Below, one piece after another: positions 18,659 through 27,600 of a stretch of DNA of 64,000 nt. The stretch lies in contig NZ_JADWOX010000011.1 of NCBI RefSeq assembly GCF_016135805.1, forward strand, positions 62,001 through 126,000. The letters run 5' to 3'. How positions within the stretch are numbered: the stretch's first letter is position 1; each line of letters opens with the position of its first letter. The notes below the pieces were generated by a model. That model was not told the origin of the DNA. It did no database searches and saw only the letters and a program-made list of their open reading frames with translations. Made by a program: the position numbers and the translations under genes. This stretch comes from Caulobacter hibisci. Its GTDB lineage: Bacteria; Pseudomonadota; Alphaproteobacteria; Caulobacterales; Caulobacteraceae.

Positions 18659-19848
18659 GCGAGCCAGGGCAGGATCCGGTGGAGGAGGTGGTGAGCCTGC
18701 GGGCGCCGCCGCCTCGGGTGGCCCGGCTCTCGCGGCCGATGGTTATGGCGCTGGGCGGCCTCGGCGCGGCGGTCATCGGCGGCGCCCTAGTCCTTGCGCT
18801 GCAGACCCGGGCGCCCAAGCCCGTGGAGCACAAGATCGAAGAGCCAGAGACCAAGCCGCCGCTGGCGGCGCTGAGCGAAGCCCCGAAAACCTACAGCGAG
18901 GTGCCCAAGCTCGGGCCGCCGCTGCCAGGAGATCTTGGACGTCCAATCCTGGCGGCGCAGGAGCGCCAGGCCGCTGGCGCCGCCGCGCCTGTCCCGGCCG
19001 CGCCAGTCGATGCTCAAGCCGAGGCGCGCCGCCAGGTCAGGGACGCGGCGCGCACCAGCGCGGTGTTTCTTCCCGGCGTGCGCGCGGCCGCGCGTGCGTC
19101 TGCTTCCGAAGCTGTCTCACTCCCGATCGTCTCGCCGTTGTCGGCGCCGACCGCCACCCTCATGCCGGCCGCCGCTCCCCAGGCCCAGGCGCAGACCGGC
19201 CAGACGGCGAAGCGCGCGTTCCTGGACGGGCAGGGGGCGGCCGCCCCGACGGTCAGCAGCTTTCGGCCGGTCGCGCCGGCGGGACGCCTGCTCCTGCAAG
19301 CCCACACGGTGATCACCGCCGCCCTTTTGAGCGCGGTCAGCTCCGATCTTCCCGGACCGGTTTCGGCTCAGGTGACCCGGCATGTCTATGACAGCCTGAC
19401 CGGCCGCACCGTGCTGATCCCCCAGGGGTCGAAACTGCTCGGGACGTACGATACGCAGATCGCCTTTGGTCAGAAGCGGGTGCTGCTGGCCTGGGAGCGC
19501 ATCGTCTTCCCGGATGGTCGGACCCTGCAGCTAGATCGCCTCGCCGGCGCGGATGCGGCGGGCCGCTCTGGGCTGAAGGATGGCGTCGACGACCATTGGG
19601 GCTCCGTCGCCAAGGCCGCGGTGCTGTCCAGCGTGCTTGGCGTGGGCGCGGAGCTTGCGACCGACAATGAGGACGCCGTCGCCCGGGCGCTTTCCGGCGG
19701 CGTCCAAGACACCGTCAACCAGGCTGGCCAGCAGATCGTTCGCCGGCAGCTCGACGTCCAGCCGAGCCTGACGCTGCGCGCCGGGCTGCCGATGACGATC
19801 CTGGTGACGCGCGACATCGTCTTCGACGCCGAGCCTGCGCGACCGTAG
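18655..19848 (+). CDS. trbI: TrbI, VirB10-like protein
   Basis: At 397 residues a complete VirB10/TrbI: cytoplasmic N-terminus, one helix (MVMALGGLGAAVIGGALVLA), a proline-rich periplasmic linker, and the conserved C-terminal beta-barrel domain (LLLQAHTVITAALLSAVSSD, LIPQGSKLLGTYDTQIAFGQ, GMPMTILV-like end). It spans both membranes. Last gene of the trb operon; the small DUF2274 gene that often follows trbI in related elements was not seen. Confidence 0.93.
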   Translation: MSEPGQDPVEEVVSLRAPPPRVARLSRPMVMALGGLGAAVIGGALVLALQTRAPKPVEHKIEEPETKPPLAALSEAPKTYSEVPKLGPPLPGDLGRPILAAQERQAAGAAAPVPAAPVDAQAEARRQVRDAARTSAVFLPGVRAAARASASEAVSLPIVSPLSAPTATLMPAAAPQAQAQTGQTAKRAFLDGQGAAAPTVSSFRPVAPAGRLLLQAHTVITAALLSAVSSDLPGPVSAQVTRHVYDSLTGRTVLIPQGSKLLGTYDTQIAFGQKRVLLAWERIVFPDGRTLQLDRLAGADAAGRSGLKDGVDDHWGSVAKAAVLSSVLGVGAELATDNEDAVARALSGGVQDTVNQAGQQIVRRQLDVQPSLTLRAGLPMTILVTRDIVFDAEPARP

Positions 19849-19923
19849 GTCCGGGCGTCGATGAGGCCCGTATCCGTCGGAAGGCGGGGGCGAGCGCACG
19901 AGGCGCTTGGATCCCTAGGCGAC

Positions 19924-20361
19924 CTAGTTCGTCCGCGTCCATAGCTGCGCCTTACAGATCGGCCCCACGCAGCCTTCGATGCGCATCGCGCCATCGGCCG
20001 ACAGGCGGGCGCGGGCCTCGACGGTGCGACCGCTACGGGGATCGTAGAGGCGCCCGTCAGTCCAGCGGCCGTCGCCGGCCGGTTTCAAGTCCCAGACCAG
20101 CGTCAGGCCCTGGAGCGGCCGCTGCCGCAGAGCCGGATCGGGATTACCCAGGTCCCGGCGCGGCGAACCGGCGGCGTCGAGCGGCGACTTCATCCAGGCG
20201 ACCGCGCCGCACAGGCGCTCGCGATAGAGCGGGCACGGCCCGAAGGCGATCTTCACGCTCTGGTCGGCGGTCAGCCAGACGCCCTGTCCCGGCGCCGCCC
20301 CGGCCTCACCGGCCAGGACTGCAAGGGCCAGCAGGGCAAGACCCAAGGCCAGAGCTTTCAC
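19924..20361 (-). CDS. DUF2147-family exported protein
   Basis: A 145-residue protein with a signal peptide (LALGLALLALAVLAGEAGAA) and the DUF2147 pattern: VWLTADQSVKIAFGPC, LCGAVAWMKSPLDAAGSPRR, DLGNPDPALRQRPLQGL, GRWTDGRLYDPRSGRTVEA and EGCVGPICKAQLWTR. The GTG start overlaps the stop of the DUF2236 gene (GTGA), so the two are co-transcribed. Biochemical role of DUF2147 is not established; it is usually periplasmic. Confidence 0.85.
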   Translation of the reverse strand: MKALALGLALLALAVLAGEAGAAPGQGVWLTADQSVKIAFGPCPLYRERLCGAVAWMKSPLDAAGSPRRDLGNPDPALRQRPLQGLTLVWDLKPAGDGRWTDGRLYDPRSGRTVEARARLSADGAMRIEGCVGPICKAQLWTRTN

Positions 20362-21308
20362 GTCGTCGCCGTCGCCGCCCGTTCGGCCAGCAGACGCCTT
20401 TGCTCGGCGGGCCGGCGATAAAGGAAATCGGCGGGCAGCCCCAAGCGCAGGCTAGCTTGGCAGGGGGGCGAGTTCAGTTGCGGCCTGCGCTCGGCTGCGG
20501 CTCCGCCCAGCTTCAGCAACAGGTAATCGAGGGGTTTCAGATCATATTCCCGGCCCAGCTGAAGTCGCTCGCGGACCAGGGGCGGCAGGATCGACACCGC
20601 GCCGCGCGCCATGGCGTTGTGCAGGCGCTTGGGCAGGCCCGGCGCGGCCCGGCCCGACTGAATGATCGCCAGAAATTCCCCCACGATCGGATGCGGCTCG
20701 AACCGCGGAGCCAGGCTCTCCATCATGGCCAGGAAATCGGCATCCGACTTCAGAGGTTTTTTCACGCCATAGAGTGACAGCACCGGCTCGCCCTCGGCGT
20801 AAAACCGGGCCTGATCCTCCGGGCTGACCTTGGCCACGAAGCGGTCATAGGCGGTGAGGAAGCCGTAGGCGGCCGTCGCCGCCACCCAATCCAGCAGCTC
20901 CGGATCCAGGGCGCGGTAGGCTTCGCCGGACGGCGTCTTGCCTTCGACCCTGGCGTGCATGTTGGTCACGCCCTGGATCACGCGCCGCGCGGCGCTGGCA
21001 GGGCCTTAGGTCCCCACCATCGCCGCCAGGCCCGTGCGCCGCGAGCGGCCGATCGGATCGGCCTTGTAGGTCGAATGGTCCCAGACGCCCGATCGCACGC
21101 GGGCGTCGGCGAACTCCAGCAAGACGGCCGCGACGCCGCCTACCCCAAGCGCCACGGGGTTCTTGTAGATCCTCCACTGAACCGAAAGGGGATCGACCAG
21201 CGCGGCCTCGCCCGGCGGGTGGGCAAAGTCGATCTGCCAACCAAGATAGCGGGTCATGCCGCCGGTGACGTCGGCGGGTTCTCCGCCGGTCGCATTCCTG
21301 GCGTCCAT
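20358..21308 (-). pseudogene. DUF2236 (MpaB-like oxygenase) protein gene with in-frame stop
   Basis: Starting at ATG 21308, after CAGGAGGCCCGA, the frame encodes a DUF2236 / rubber-oxygenase-like N-terminus (LGWQIDFAHPPGEAALVDP, VRSGVWDHSTYKADPIGRSR, RTGLAAMVGT) and then a TAA at 21006-21008. The same frame continues directly with GPASAARRVIQGVTNMHARV and EGKTPSGEAYRALDPELLDW and the rest of the family to 20358. Homologues have a Tyr in this position (MVTVYGA type), so TAC to TAA is the simple explanation. The in-frame ATG at 20981 could restart a 207-residue fragment. Activity as a full protein is unlikely unless the stop is a sequencing error or is read through. Confidence 0.82.
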
Positions 21309-21326
21309 TCGGGCCTCCTGAAAAGC

Positions 21327-21338
21327 TATCAAGTGATA
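21327..21338. promoter_or_regulatory. Putative TetR operator
   Basis: TATCA-AG-TGATA is an inverted repeat in an AT-rich stretch between the divergent DUF2236 and TetR genes, 18 nt upstream of the DUF2236 start. A palindrome in such a divergent promoter is typical of a local TetR operator. Inferred from position and symmetry. Confidence 0.5.
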
Positions 21339-21403
21339 ATAATTGAAGGCGTAAGGCACGCGCGCCGCCTTGGCAAGCGCGGCTGGTCTGCTATTGCCGG
21401 GGC

Positions 21404-22111
21404 ATGGACGATGGCGCGCTTCCCCCTCCGGCCCTCACGCCGCCCGAGCCGTCCGCCGGCTATCGCAAGGGTGGGGAGGCTCGCGCCCGCATCCTGACGG
21501 CGGCCTTGGCGGAGTTCGGCGAGCACGGCTTCAAGGCCGCCACGACCCGCCAGATCGCCGAAGCGGCCGGGGTCAAGCTGCCCGCCCTGAAATACTATTT
21601 CGGCGGCAAGCGGGGCCTCTACCTGGCTTGCGCCCGACAGATCATCGACGTTTACGCAGTGCGGATGCTGCCCCTGGTGAGCGAGGCACACGCGGCGCTG
21701 GCCTCTCCAATGAGTTCCGAGGACGCTCGCGCCCGCCTCAAGGCCGTGCTGCGCCCTTTGGCCGAGTTGCTGGTTGGGGCCGGCAAGACGCCCGATGATA
21801 ATATCGGCGACTGGACAGGCTTCGTGCTCAAGGAAATGACCCAGCAGGGTCCGGCCTTCGACATCCTCCATGGCGAGCTTTGGGCCCCAGGCGTCGAGCT
21901 GACCGCTGGCCTCATCGCACGCGTTCTTGGCCAGGCCGAGACCGGCCAGTCCGCCCGCCTTCAGGCCCTTATGCTGATCTCCAGCCTTTCGGCCTTCAGC
22001 GTCGTGCGTCCAATCGCGCTCAAGGTTCTCGCCTGGCCCGACGCTGGGGCGGCGCGGTTCGAGAAGGTGGTCGCGCAGCTGGAAGCGCAGGTCGACGCGT
22101 TGGGCCGTTGA
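21404..22111 (+). CDS. TetR-family regulator (CecR/DUF1956-like)
   Basis: A 235-residue regulator with the TetR helix-turn-helix at about residues 26-75 (ARARILTAALAEFGEHGFKA, ATTRQIAEAAGVKLPALKYY, FGGKRGLYLA). The C-terminal part resembles the CecR/YbiH group. It is divergent from the DUF2236-DUF2147 pair across a short region with a palindrome, so it probably controls that pair and itself. Ligand unknown. Confidence 0.88.
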   Translation: MDDGALPPPALTPPEPSAGYRKGGEARARILTAALAEFGEHGFKAATTRQIAEAAGVKLPALKYYFGGKRGLYLACARQIIDVYAVRMLPLVSEAHAALASPMSSEDARARLKAVLRPLAELLVGAGKTPDDNIGDWTGFVLKEMTQQGPAFDILHGELWAPGVELTAGLIARVLGQAETGQSARLQALMLISSLSAFSVVRPIALKVLAWPDAGAARFEKVVAQLEAQVDALGR

Positions 22112-22197
22112 GGCCAACCACTCCGGACGTTGCCCGGACCGCCCATGGCGATCCTGATCAGACGCGACTTCGCTTTTAACGCCGAAGGAGCGCGGCC

Positions 22198-23112
22198 TTA
22201 GGCCGTGGCTTCAACGAGGGCCAGCAGACGTCGGATGGCGGGTTTCTCCGGGCGTCGTCCGACGACCGCCCTGAAGGGGAGGAAGCCGCGAGCGATCGGA
22301 CGGTAGGCCACGCCCGTCACCGGGGCTAAGGCGCCTTCGTTGACGATGGCGCACCCCTGGCCAAGGGCGGTCATGCGCGCCGCGCCGCCGGCGCCCGCGT
22401 TCAGGACTTCGACGGCGAGGTTGGGCGCCCGTCGGGAGGCCAGCGCGACGACGGCCGGCGCGACCCCGGTGGGTGAAAGGACCCGCCGGCCGACCAGGTC
22501 CGACCACTTGAGGGCAGATTTCGCACAAAGGGGATCGTCTATCGTCAGGGCGATCATCAGTCGTTCGCGCCAGGCCGCGATCGAGGTCAGCTGGCCAGGC
22601 GGATCCAGAAGGAAGGCCAAGTCCAACCGACCGGCGAGGAGCGCGCCAACCAAGGCCGGCGCCTCGCCTTCGACGAGATCCACCCGCAAGCCGTCATCGT
22701 ATCGGACTAGCTGCTGCAGAAGGCCCTGCAGCGGCCCACCGCCCAGACCGCCGAGCACGCCGACGCTGAGGGATCCCATCTGGTCACGCCCGGCGTCGGC
22801 GACCCGATCGACCATCAGGTCGAGTTCCATGACAGCGGTTTGGGCACCGCGCACGAAGTCTTCGCCGGCCTTCGTCAGCTGGACGCCCTGCAGGCTACGC
22901 TCGAAGATCGGCGCCCCCAGGCGCGCCTCGAGCTCCTTGATCCGGCGCGACACAGCCGACTGCTGAACGCCCAGTTTGCGGGCCGCGCGCCTAAAGCCGC
23001 CGTACTCGGCGGCGGCCAGGACGTACCGGAGATGATGTAGCCCCACGCCCAAGCGCGCGCTGGTCTGGCCTGCGGCGGCGCTATCGAAGACAAGGGGCTC
23101 GGCGTCGTACAT
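22198..23112 (-). CDS. LysR-family transcriptional regulator
   Basis: With the ATG at 23112 the protein has 304 residues; an in-frame ATG at 23172 would add 20 atypical residues. Helix-turn-helix at about residues 22-80 (LRYVLAAAEYGGFRRAARKL, GVQQSAVSRRIKELEARLGA). The remainder fits the LysR effector domain. It is divergent from the nucleotidyltransferase-HEPN gene; the 176-bp gap has an AT-rich stretch near 23180-23215 likely to hold both promoters. Related Trb elements often encode a LysR regulator, but this one is not next to traG. Confidence 0.88.
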   Translation of the reverse strand: MYDAEPLVFDSAAAGQTSARLGVGLHHLRYVLAAAEYGGFRRAARKLGVQQSAVSRRIKELEARLGAPIFERSLQGVQLTKAGEDFVRGAQTAVMELDLMVDRVADAGRDQMGSLSVGVLGGLGGGPLQGLLQQLVRYDDGLRVDLVEGEAPALVGALLAGRLDLAFLLDPPGQLTSIAAWRERLMIALTIDDPLCAKSALKWSDLVGRRVLSPTGVAPAVVALASRRAPNLAVEVLNAGAGGAARMTALGQGCAIVNEGALAPVTGVAYRPIARGFLPFRAVVGRRPEKPAIRRLLALVEATA

Positions 23113-23288
23113 GGCGCTCCTGGTCGCGCCCGGTCGCGACCCGAAGCATGGAAACGCGAGCCGCCCCGCCAATCCACACTATAGAGCGAATATACAATCA
23201 ATATCCGCCGCCTATCCGCCAACAACCCTGGCGTTCACGCCCCTTCCCGCCCTAGACTCCGGCCTCGAAGCGTCCGACGGAAGGAACG

Positions 23289-24209
23289 ATGAAGACGAGC
23301 CTGGATCATCTGCCGGCGGGCAAGCGCAAGGAGCTCGAGTTCGTGGTCGAGACTCTGCGTAGCGGCTTTGCCGATGCGCTGAGCCGGCGCACCATGCCCC
23401 GTTTCCGCAACGGCCGCCTGCTCAAGATCATCCTGTTTGGCAGCTACGCCCGCGGCGACTGGGTCGAGGATCCTAAGGGCCGCTACTTCTCGGACTTCGA
23501 TCTGCTGGTGGTGGTCAACCACGACGATCTGGCCGACCTCGAAAAATTCTGGAGCAAATCCGACGAGGTCCTCCTGCGAGAGCTGGCCTCCGGCGAGCAC
23601 CTGCGCACCCAGCCTAATTTCATCGTTCACAGCCTTGATGACGTGAACGAGCAACTCCGTTTGGGCCGCTACTTTTTTACGGATATTCTGAGAGACGGGA
23701 TTACGCTTTTCGAGGAAAGCGGCTTTCCGTTGGCCTCGCCCGAAGCTCTGTCCCCGCGCGACGCGTATAGCGAAACCAAGAGCTATCACGAGGAATGGTT
23801 CGAGAGCGCCGACCAGTTTTTGGAGACCGGCAGGGATCACATCGCAAAAGGGCCGCGCTGGTCAAAGAAGGCAGCGTTCGAATTACATCAGGCTGCCGAA
23901 CGTTTTTATCACGGCATCGTTCTGGTTCTCACTCTATACAGCTCGAAGACCCATCGCCTGAATTTGCTTCGGGATCGCGCGGAGGCGATGGACGCTCGCC
24001 TCATAGGCATCTGGCCTGGGTCCAACAAGTTCGAGCGTCAGGGCTTCGACCTCATCCGCCGCGCCTACGTCGAAGCTCGCTACTCAAAGACGTACGAGAT
24101 TTCAGTCGAGCACCTTGGTTGGCTGGAAGAGCGCGTCGGCACGCTGAAAGATATGGTCGAAATCATCGCCCAAGAACGCATCGCGGAGCTTGAGCGACTA
24201 GCGGCCTGA
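23289..24209 (+). CDS. Fused nucleotidyltransferase-HEPN domain protein
   Basis: A 306-residue protein. Residues 40-80 carry the MNT-type nucleotidyltransferase motif: LFGSYARGDW followed by FSDFDLLVVV (G-S...DxD). The C-terminal half (about 165-300) is a helical HEPN domain (WSKKAAFELHQAAERFYHGI, RRAYVEARYSKTYEIS). Separate MNT and HEPN proteins form MntA-HepT toxin-antitoxin pairs in which the transferase modifies the HEPN RNase; the single-chain form has no settled role. A clear RxxxxxH RNase motif was not found, so toxin activity is uncertain. It sits beside a candidate defence ATPase. Confidence 0.8.
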   Translation: MKTSLDHLPAGKRKELEFVVETLRSGFADALSRRTMPRFRNGRLLKIILFGSYARGDWVEDPKGRYFSDFDLLVVVNHDDLADLEKFWSKSDEVLLRELASGEHLRTQPNFIVHSLDDVNEQLRLGRYFFTDILRDGITLFEESGFPLASPEALSPRDAYSETKSYHEEWFESADQFLETGRDHIAKGPRWSKKAAFELHQAAERFYHGIVLVLTLYSSKTHRLNLLRDRAEAMDARLIGIWPGSNKFERQGFDLIRRAYVEARYSKTYEISVEHLGWLEERVGTLKDMVEIIAQERIAELERLAA

Positions 24210-24264
24210 AGTCCGCTGGATGACTCTTCGCTGACGTTGGGAAGGTCCGCAGTCGGCGAGTGCA

Positions 24265-24384
24265 GGCGCCGGAGATGCCAATTAAGATCGGCCGCCCGCG
24301 CGCCTGCAAGATGATCTCCGCCACCGTATCGGCGACGGCTGAGAAGTTCAGAAAGTCGCGGGCAGTTTCATTGTCTTGCCACAT
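24265..24384 (-). pseudogene. 5' remnant of a KAP-type P-loop NTPase gene
   Basis: From an ATG at 24384 the first ~40 codons read MWQDNETARDFLNFSAVADT, then VAEIILQARGRPILIGISGA, the characteristic N-terminus of KAP-family NTPases, which continues into a GxxGxGKS P-loop. Here the match ends just before the P-loop and unrelated sequence follows, so the gene is truncated. The next ~30 codons have no homology. KAP NTPases are frequent in defence and accessory islands. Family assignment rests on remembered consensus and should be checked. Confidence 0.6.
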
Positions 24385-24641
24385 AGACTCATCCGGTGCA
24401 TTGCAGCCGATGATTGAATAGCTCAGCTTTGGGGCGAACGCGACCCATCGCCGACCGTTGGTTCGGGTCAGTGTCGGTTCGCAGGAGCGGATACCCGACG
24501 ACTGCTCAGCAGCAGAGCCTGGGCAAGATCCTCTCGCTGGCTTAGGGCGGGGTTCCGGGACTGCGGCCCGACCGCTAGACGTTGCTCCAGACGCGCTCGG
24601 CGCACGCTGCGGGAATCGCGCCGAACGGCTATACCTAGGAC
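24385..24641. other. Intergenic region upstream of the large ATPase gene
   Basis: No gene recognised. This gap, with the KAP remnant to its left, separates the NTase-HEPN gene from the large ATPase gene and must hold the latter's promoter. No clear ribosome site precedes the ATG at 24642 (CTATACCTAGGAC). Confidence 0.4.
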
Positions 24642-27600
24642 ATGGACGGGGAAAACGAGACCAGCAAAGGCCGCGATCGCGTCAGTGCGCGATCGACATC
24701 CGGCGCGGGGTTTTCGTTCGAGGATCTTATCGCGGCCGACCAACTGACTCGGATGCTGGCTGACGAGCCGGCCCTTCCGCTCGCCGTCCCGTCCCGCCTC
24801 GTGGAATTCCAACTTCCGCCGGACCAATCCCTCATCGATGATCTTCGGATCACCGGCATTGACGCCGGCACCGGCAACCGGCGCCTGACAATTTCCTGCA
24901 AGTCCAATCTCCAGGTTACCGCGCGCGCCCTCCCACGCGAATTCGTCGAGCTGGCCTGGTCGCAGTGGCGGCGGCCCGACCTCTTCGATCGCGATATGGA
25001 TCAGATGGCGCTCGCCATCCGGGGGCGGCATGCGCAGTTCCAGCCGCTATGGCACGACATTAAGACCTGGTTGTCGGGAGACACCCTCGAGATTGGCCTG
25101 TCGCGGATCCACGCGTCCAACCGGCACCGCGCCATCTTCGACAGCGTGGCGCTAGGGGAGGGCTCGGTCGAGACAGCGCACCTGATCCGTCGCCTCGATG
25201 TGCTGGCTTCTGATTTTCAGCTGACACCCTCGATGATGGAGGAGGCGGCGGTGGCGCGGGCCCGCTCGGTCCTTTGCGACGCAAGCCCGGAGCAGGGACG
25301 AGATCTTTGGTCGGCGCTAGTGAAGGAGGCCCACGACGCACGCGTCGGCGGCGGTTCGATCGCCCTGGAGCCGCTGATCGGCCGTCTTCGAGATCGCCAT
25401 GCCCTTAAGGGCCATCCGGCCACCGCGCCGGCCTGGACTAAGCTGAAGGCGCTAAGCGCTCAGCAACAGGCCACCGTCCAGACGCGCTTCCACGATGGCC
25501 ATCACCTGGAGCGCGACACCGCGCTGCTGACGGCGGCGCTGGAGAAGACCGGCTGCTGCCTGGTGACGGGCGAGTCCGGCACGGGCAAGTCGGCGTGGGT
25601 AAAGGCCGGGTTGGCGGCGGGGTTCCCGGCCGCCCGGCAGCTTTGGCTGGGACCGGACGAGGCGCAGCAGGCGCTCAGCGGGCTTGGACCGCAAGCGCTG
25701 AATCTCCAGCAGCTCTTGGCCCGCAGCGAGAAGCCTCACAACATCCTCGTGCTCGACGCGGTCGAACGCTTCGCAGAGATGCCGGCCCAGAGCATGGCCA
25801 TCGTGGTGCGCTCGCTGGTCGAGCGCCTGCGGGCGGGCGAGCGGACCTGGCGTGTCGTCGTCATCGGCCAGGGCATCGCGCAGGACACGCACGTTCGTGC
25901 GCTCTGGCAGGCGATCGCGGTTGGTCCGATCACGCCGCCGCTGCTAACCGAGGCCGAGATCCGAGCGATCCTGCAGCGCTCGCCGCGCTTGAGGGCGCAC
26001 GCCTATGACGGCGGCTTAGTGGCCGCGCTCGGCAACATCCGAACTCTTGCCTGGCTCGCCAGCGTCCCCGCCGCGGACGGCTCCGAAAAGCCATCTCTGG
26101 CCTTGCCCGACATCGCCGACATGTTGTGGGACCACTGGACGACCCACGACATCAACCAACACAGTCTGCTTATCCGGCTGGCCAAGCGCGAGGCCGACTA
26201 CGAGCGCAGCTTTGCGGTCAGTTTGCTCGACGCGGGGGACCGGGCCGCCCTGAAGGCTGGGCAGGCGCGCTTACCCCTGGTCATGAACGACCGCTACCGC
26301 GTCCGTTTCGAGCACGACCTAGCCTCGGACTGGGCGCGGTATCAGGCGCTGAAGGAGATGGACGACCCACGCGCGTGGGCCAGACTGGCGGATCGCCCGC
26401 TCTGGCTGCCGGCCTTGCGCCTGCTCGGCCTTCATCTGCTGCATCGGTCAGACCAAGCGGGCGACGGATGGGACGCCGCGTTCGAGGCGCTACAGGATCC
26501 CAAGGACGCCGCCGCCGCCGACCTTCTGCTCGATGCGCTGTTTCTCGATCCCAACGCCGAGGTTTTCCTGAGCCGCCGGGCCGATAGGCTACTGGCCGAC
26601 AAGGGCGCGTTGCTAGACCGCCTGCTACGCCGGTTCATGCACGTGGCGTCAACGCCAAACGGCGTGCAGAGCGACGACGCGGACGTCTCTCTCTACATCG
26701 AGAGCCACTATCGCACGCCCATCCTGCGTCACTGGCCACCGATGTTACGCTTTCTCGCCGCTCATCACGACAAGGTCGCCGCCCTGGGCTCATCGGTGGT
26801 CGCCAAGGTGTGCGGCGCGTGGCTGGAAAAAACGCCGACGATGTTCGAATCCAGCCCGTTTCCGGCGCGGCGGGAAGCCGCGATTCTCGCCCTGGCCAGC
26901 GCCCGCACCGAACAGGTGATGAGCGTCGCGCATGGCTGCGTCGGCCGGGGCGGCGACGACGGAAATCCGCTCTATGTCGCTGCCTTGGCGGCGGCGGCGG
27001 AGCTGCCGGATGAAGTGGCGGCGTTTGCACTCGAACTGGCGGGTCGCCGCCCCTTAGATCCTCAAACGGCCGCACGGGTGGACGCCATCCACGCCAAGGA
27101 CCGCGCGCGACGCCGCGCGGCCCAGGCCGCCAATCAGAAGCGGCGAAGGCCCAAGGCCGCACCCCTGTCTTGGTCACCGCGCCCCTTGCCGCCCTGGCCG
27201 CTTGGTCCTGCTGGCCGTATCGACGACTCCTTCAGGCGCGTGGTGCTCGATCCGCTCGATTTCACGCCGTTGGCGGTGGCGATGCCGGCGGTGGCCCGCG
27301 AAGTGCTGTTGGCCTGCATCGTCGAGGATCGGCCGCACGAAAGCTATGGCAGCATGCTCGATGACCCCTTGGGTCTGGAACATGATCATGACTGCGCGCC
27401 GATGATCCATTGGAAGAGTCCATTCTTTGCCTTCCTGAACAATTCGCCTGACGAGGCCGTGACGGCCGTCTTGGCCTTGACGGCGTTCTGCACCGAACGC
27501 TGGGCTGAGGCCCAGGCGCGGAGAGGGGAGAAGTCGCCGATCCTGAGGCTTGCCGATGGCGAGGGCAGGACGCGCGACTATGTGGGGGGCAGTCACGTGC

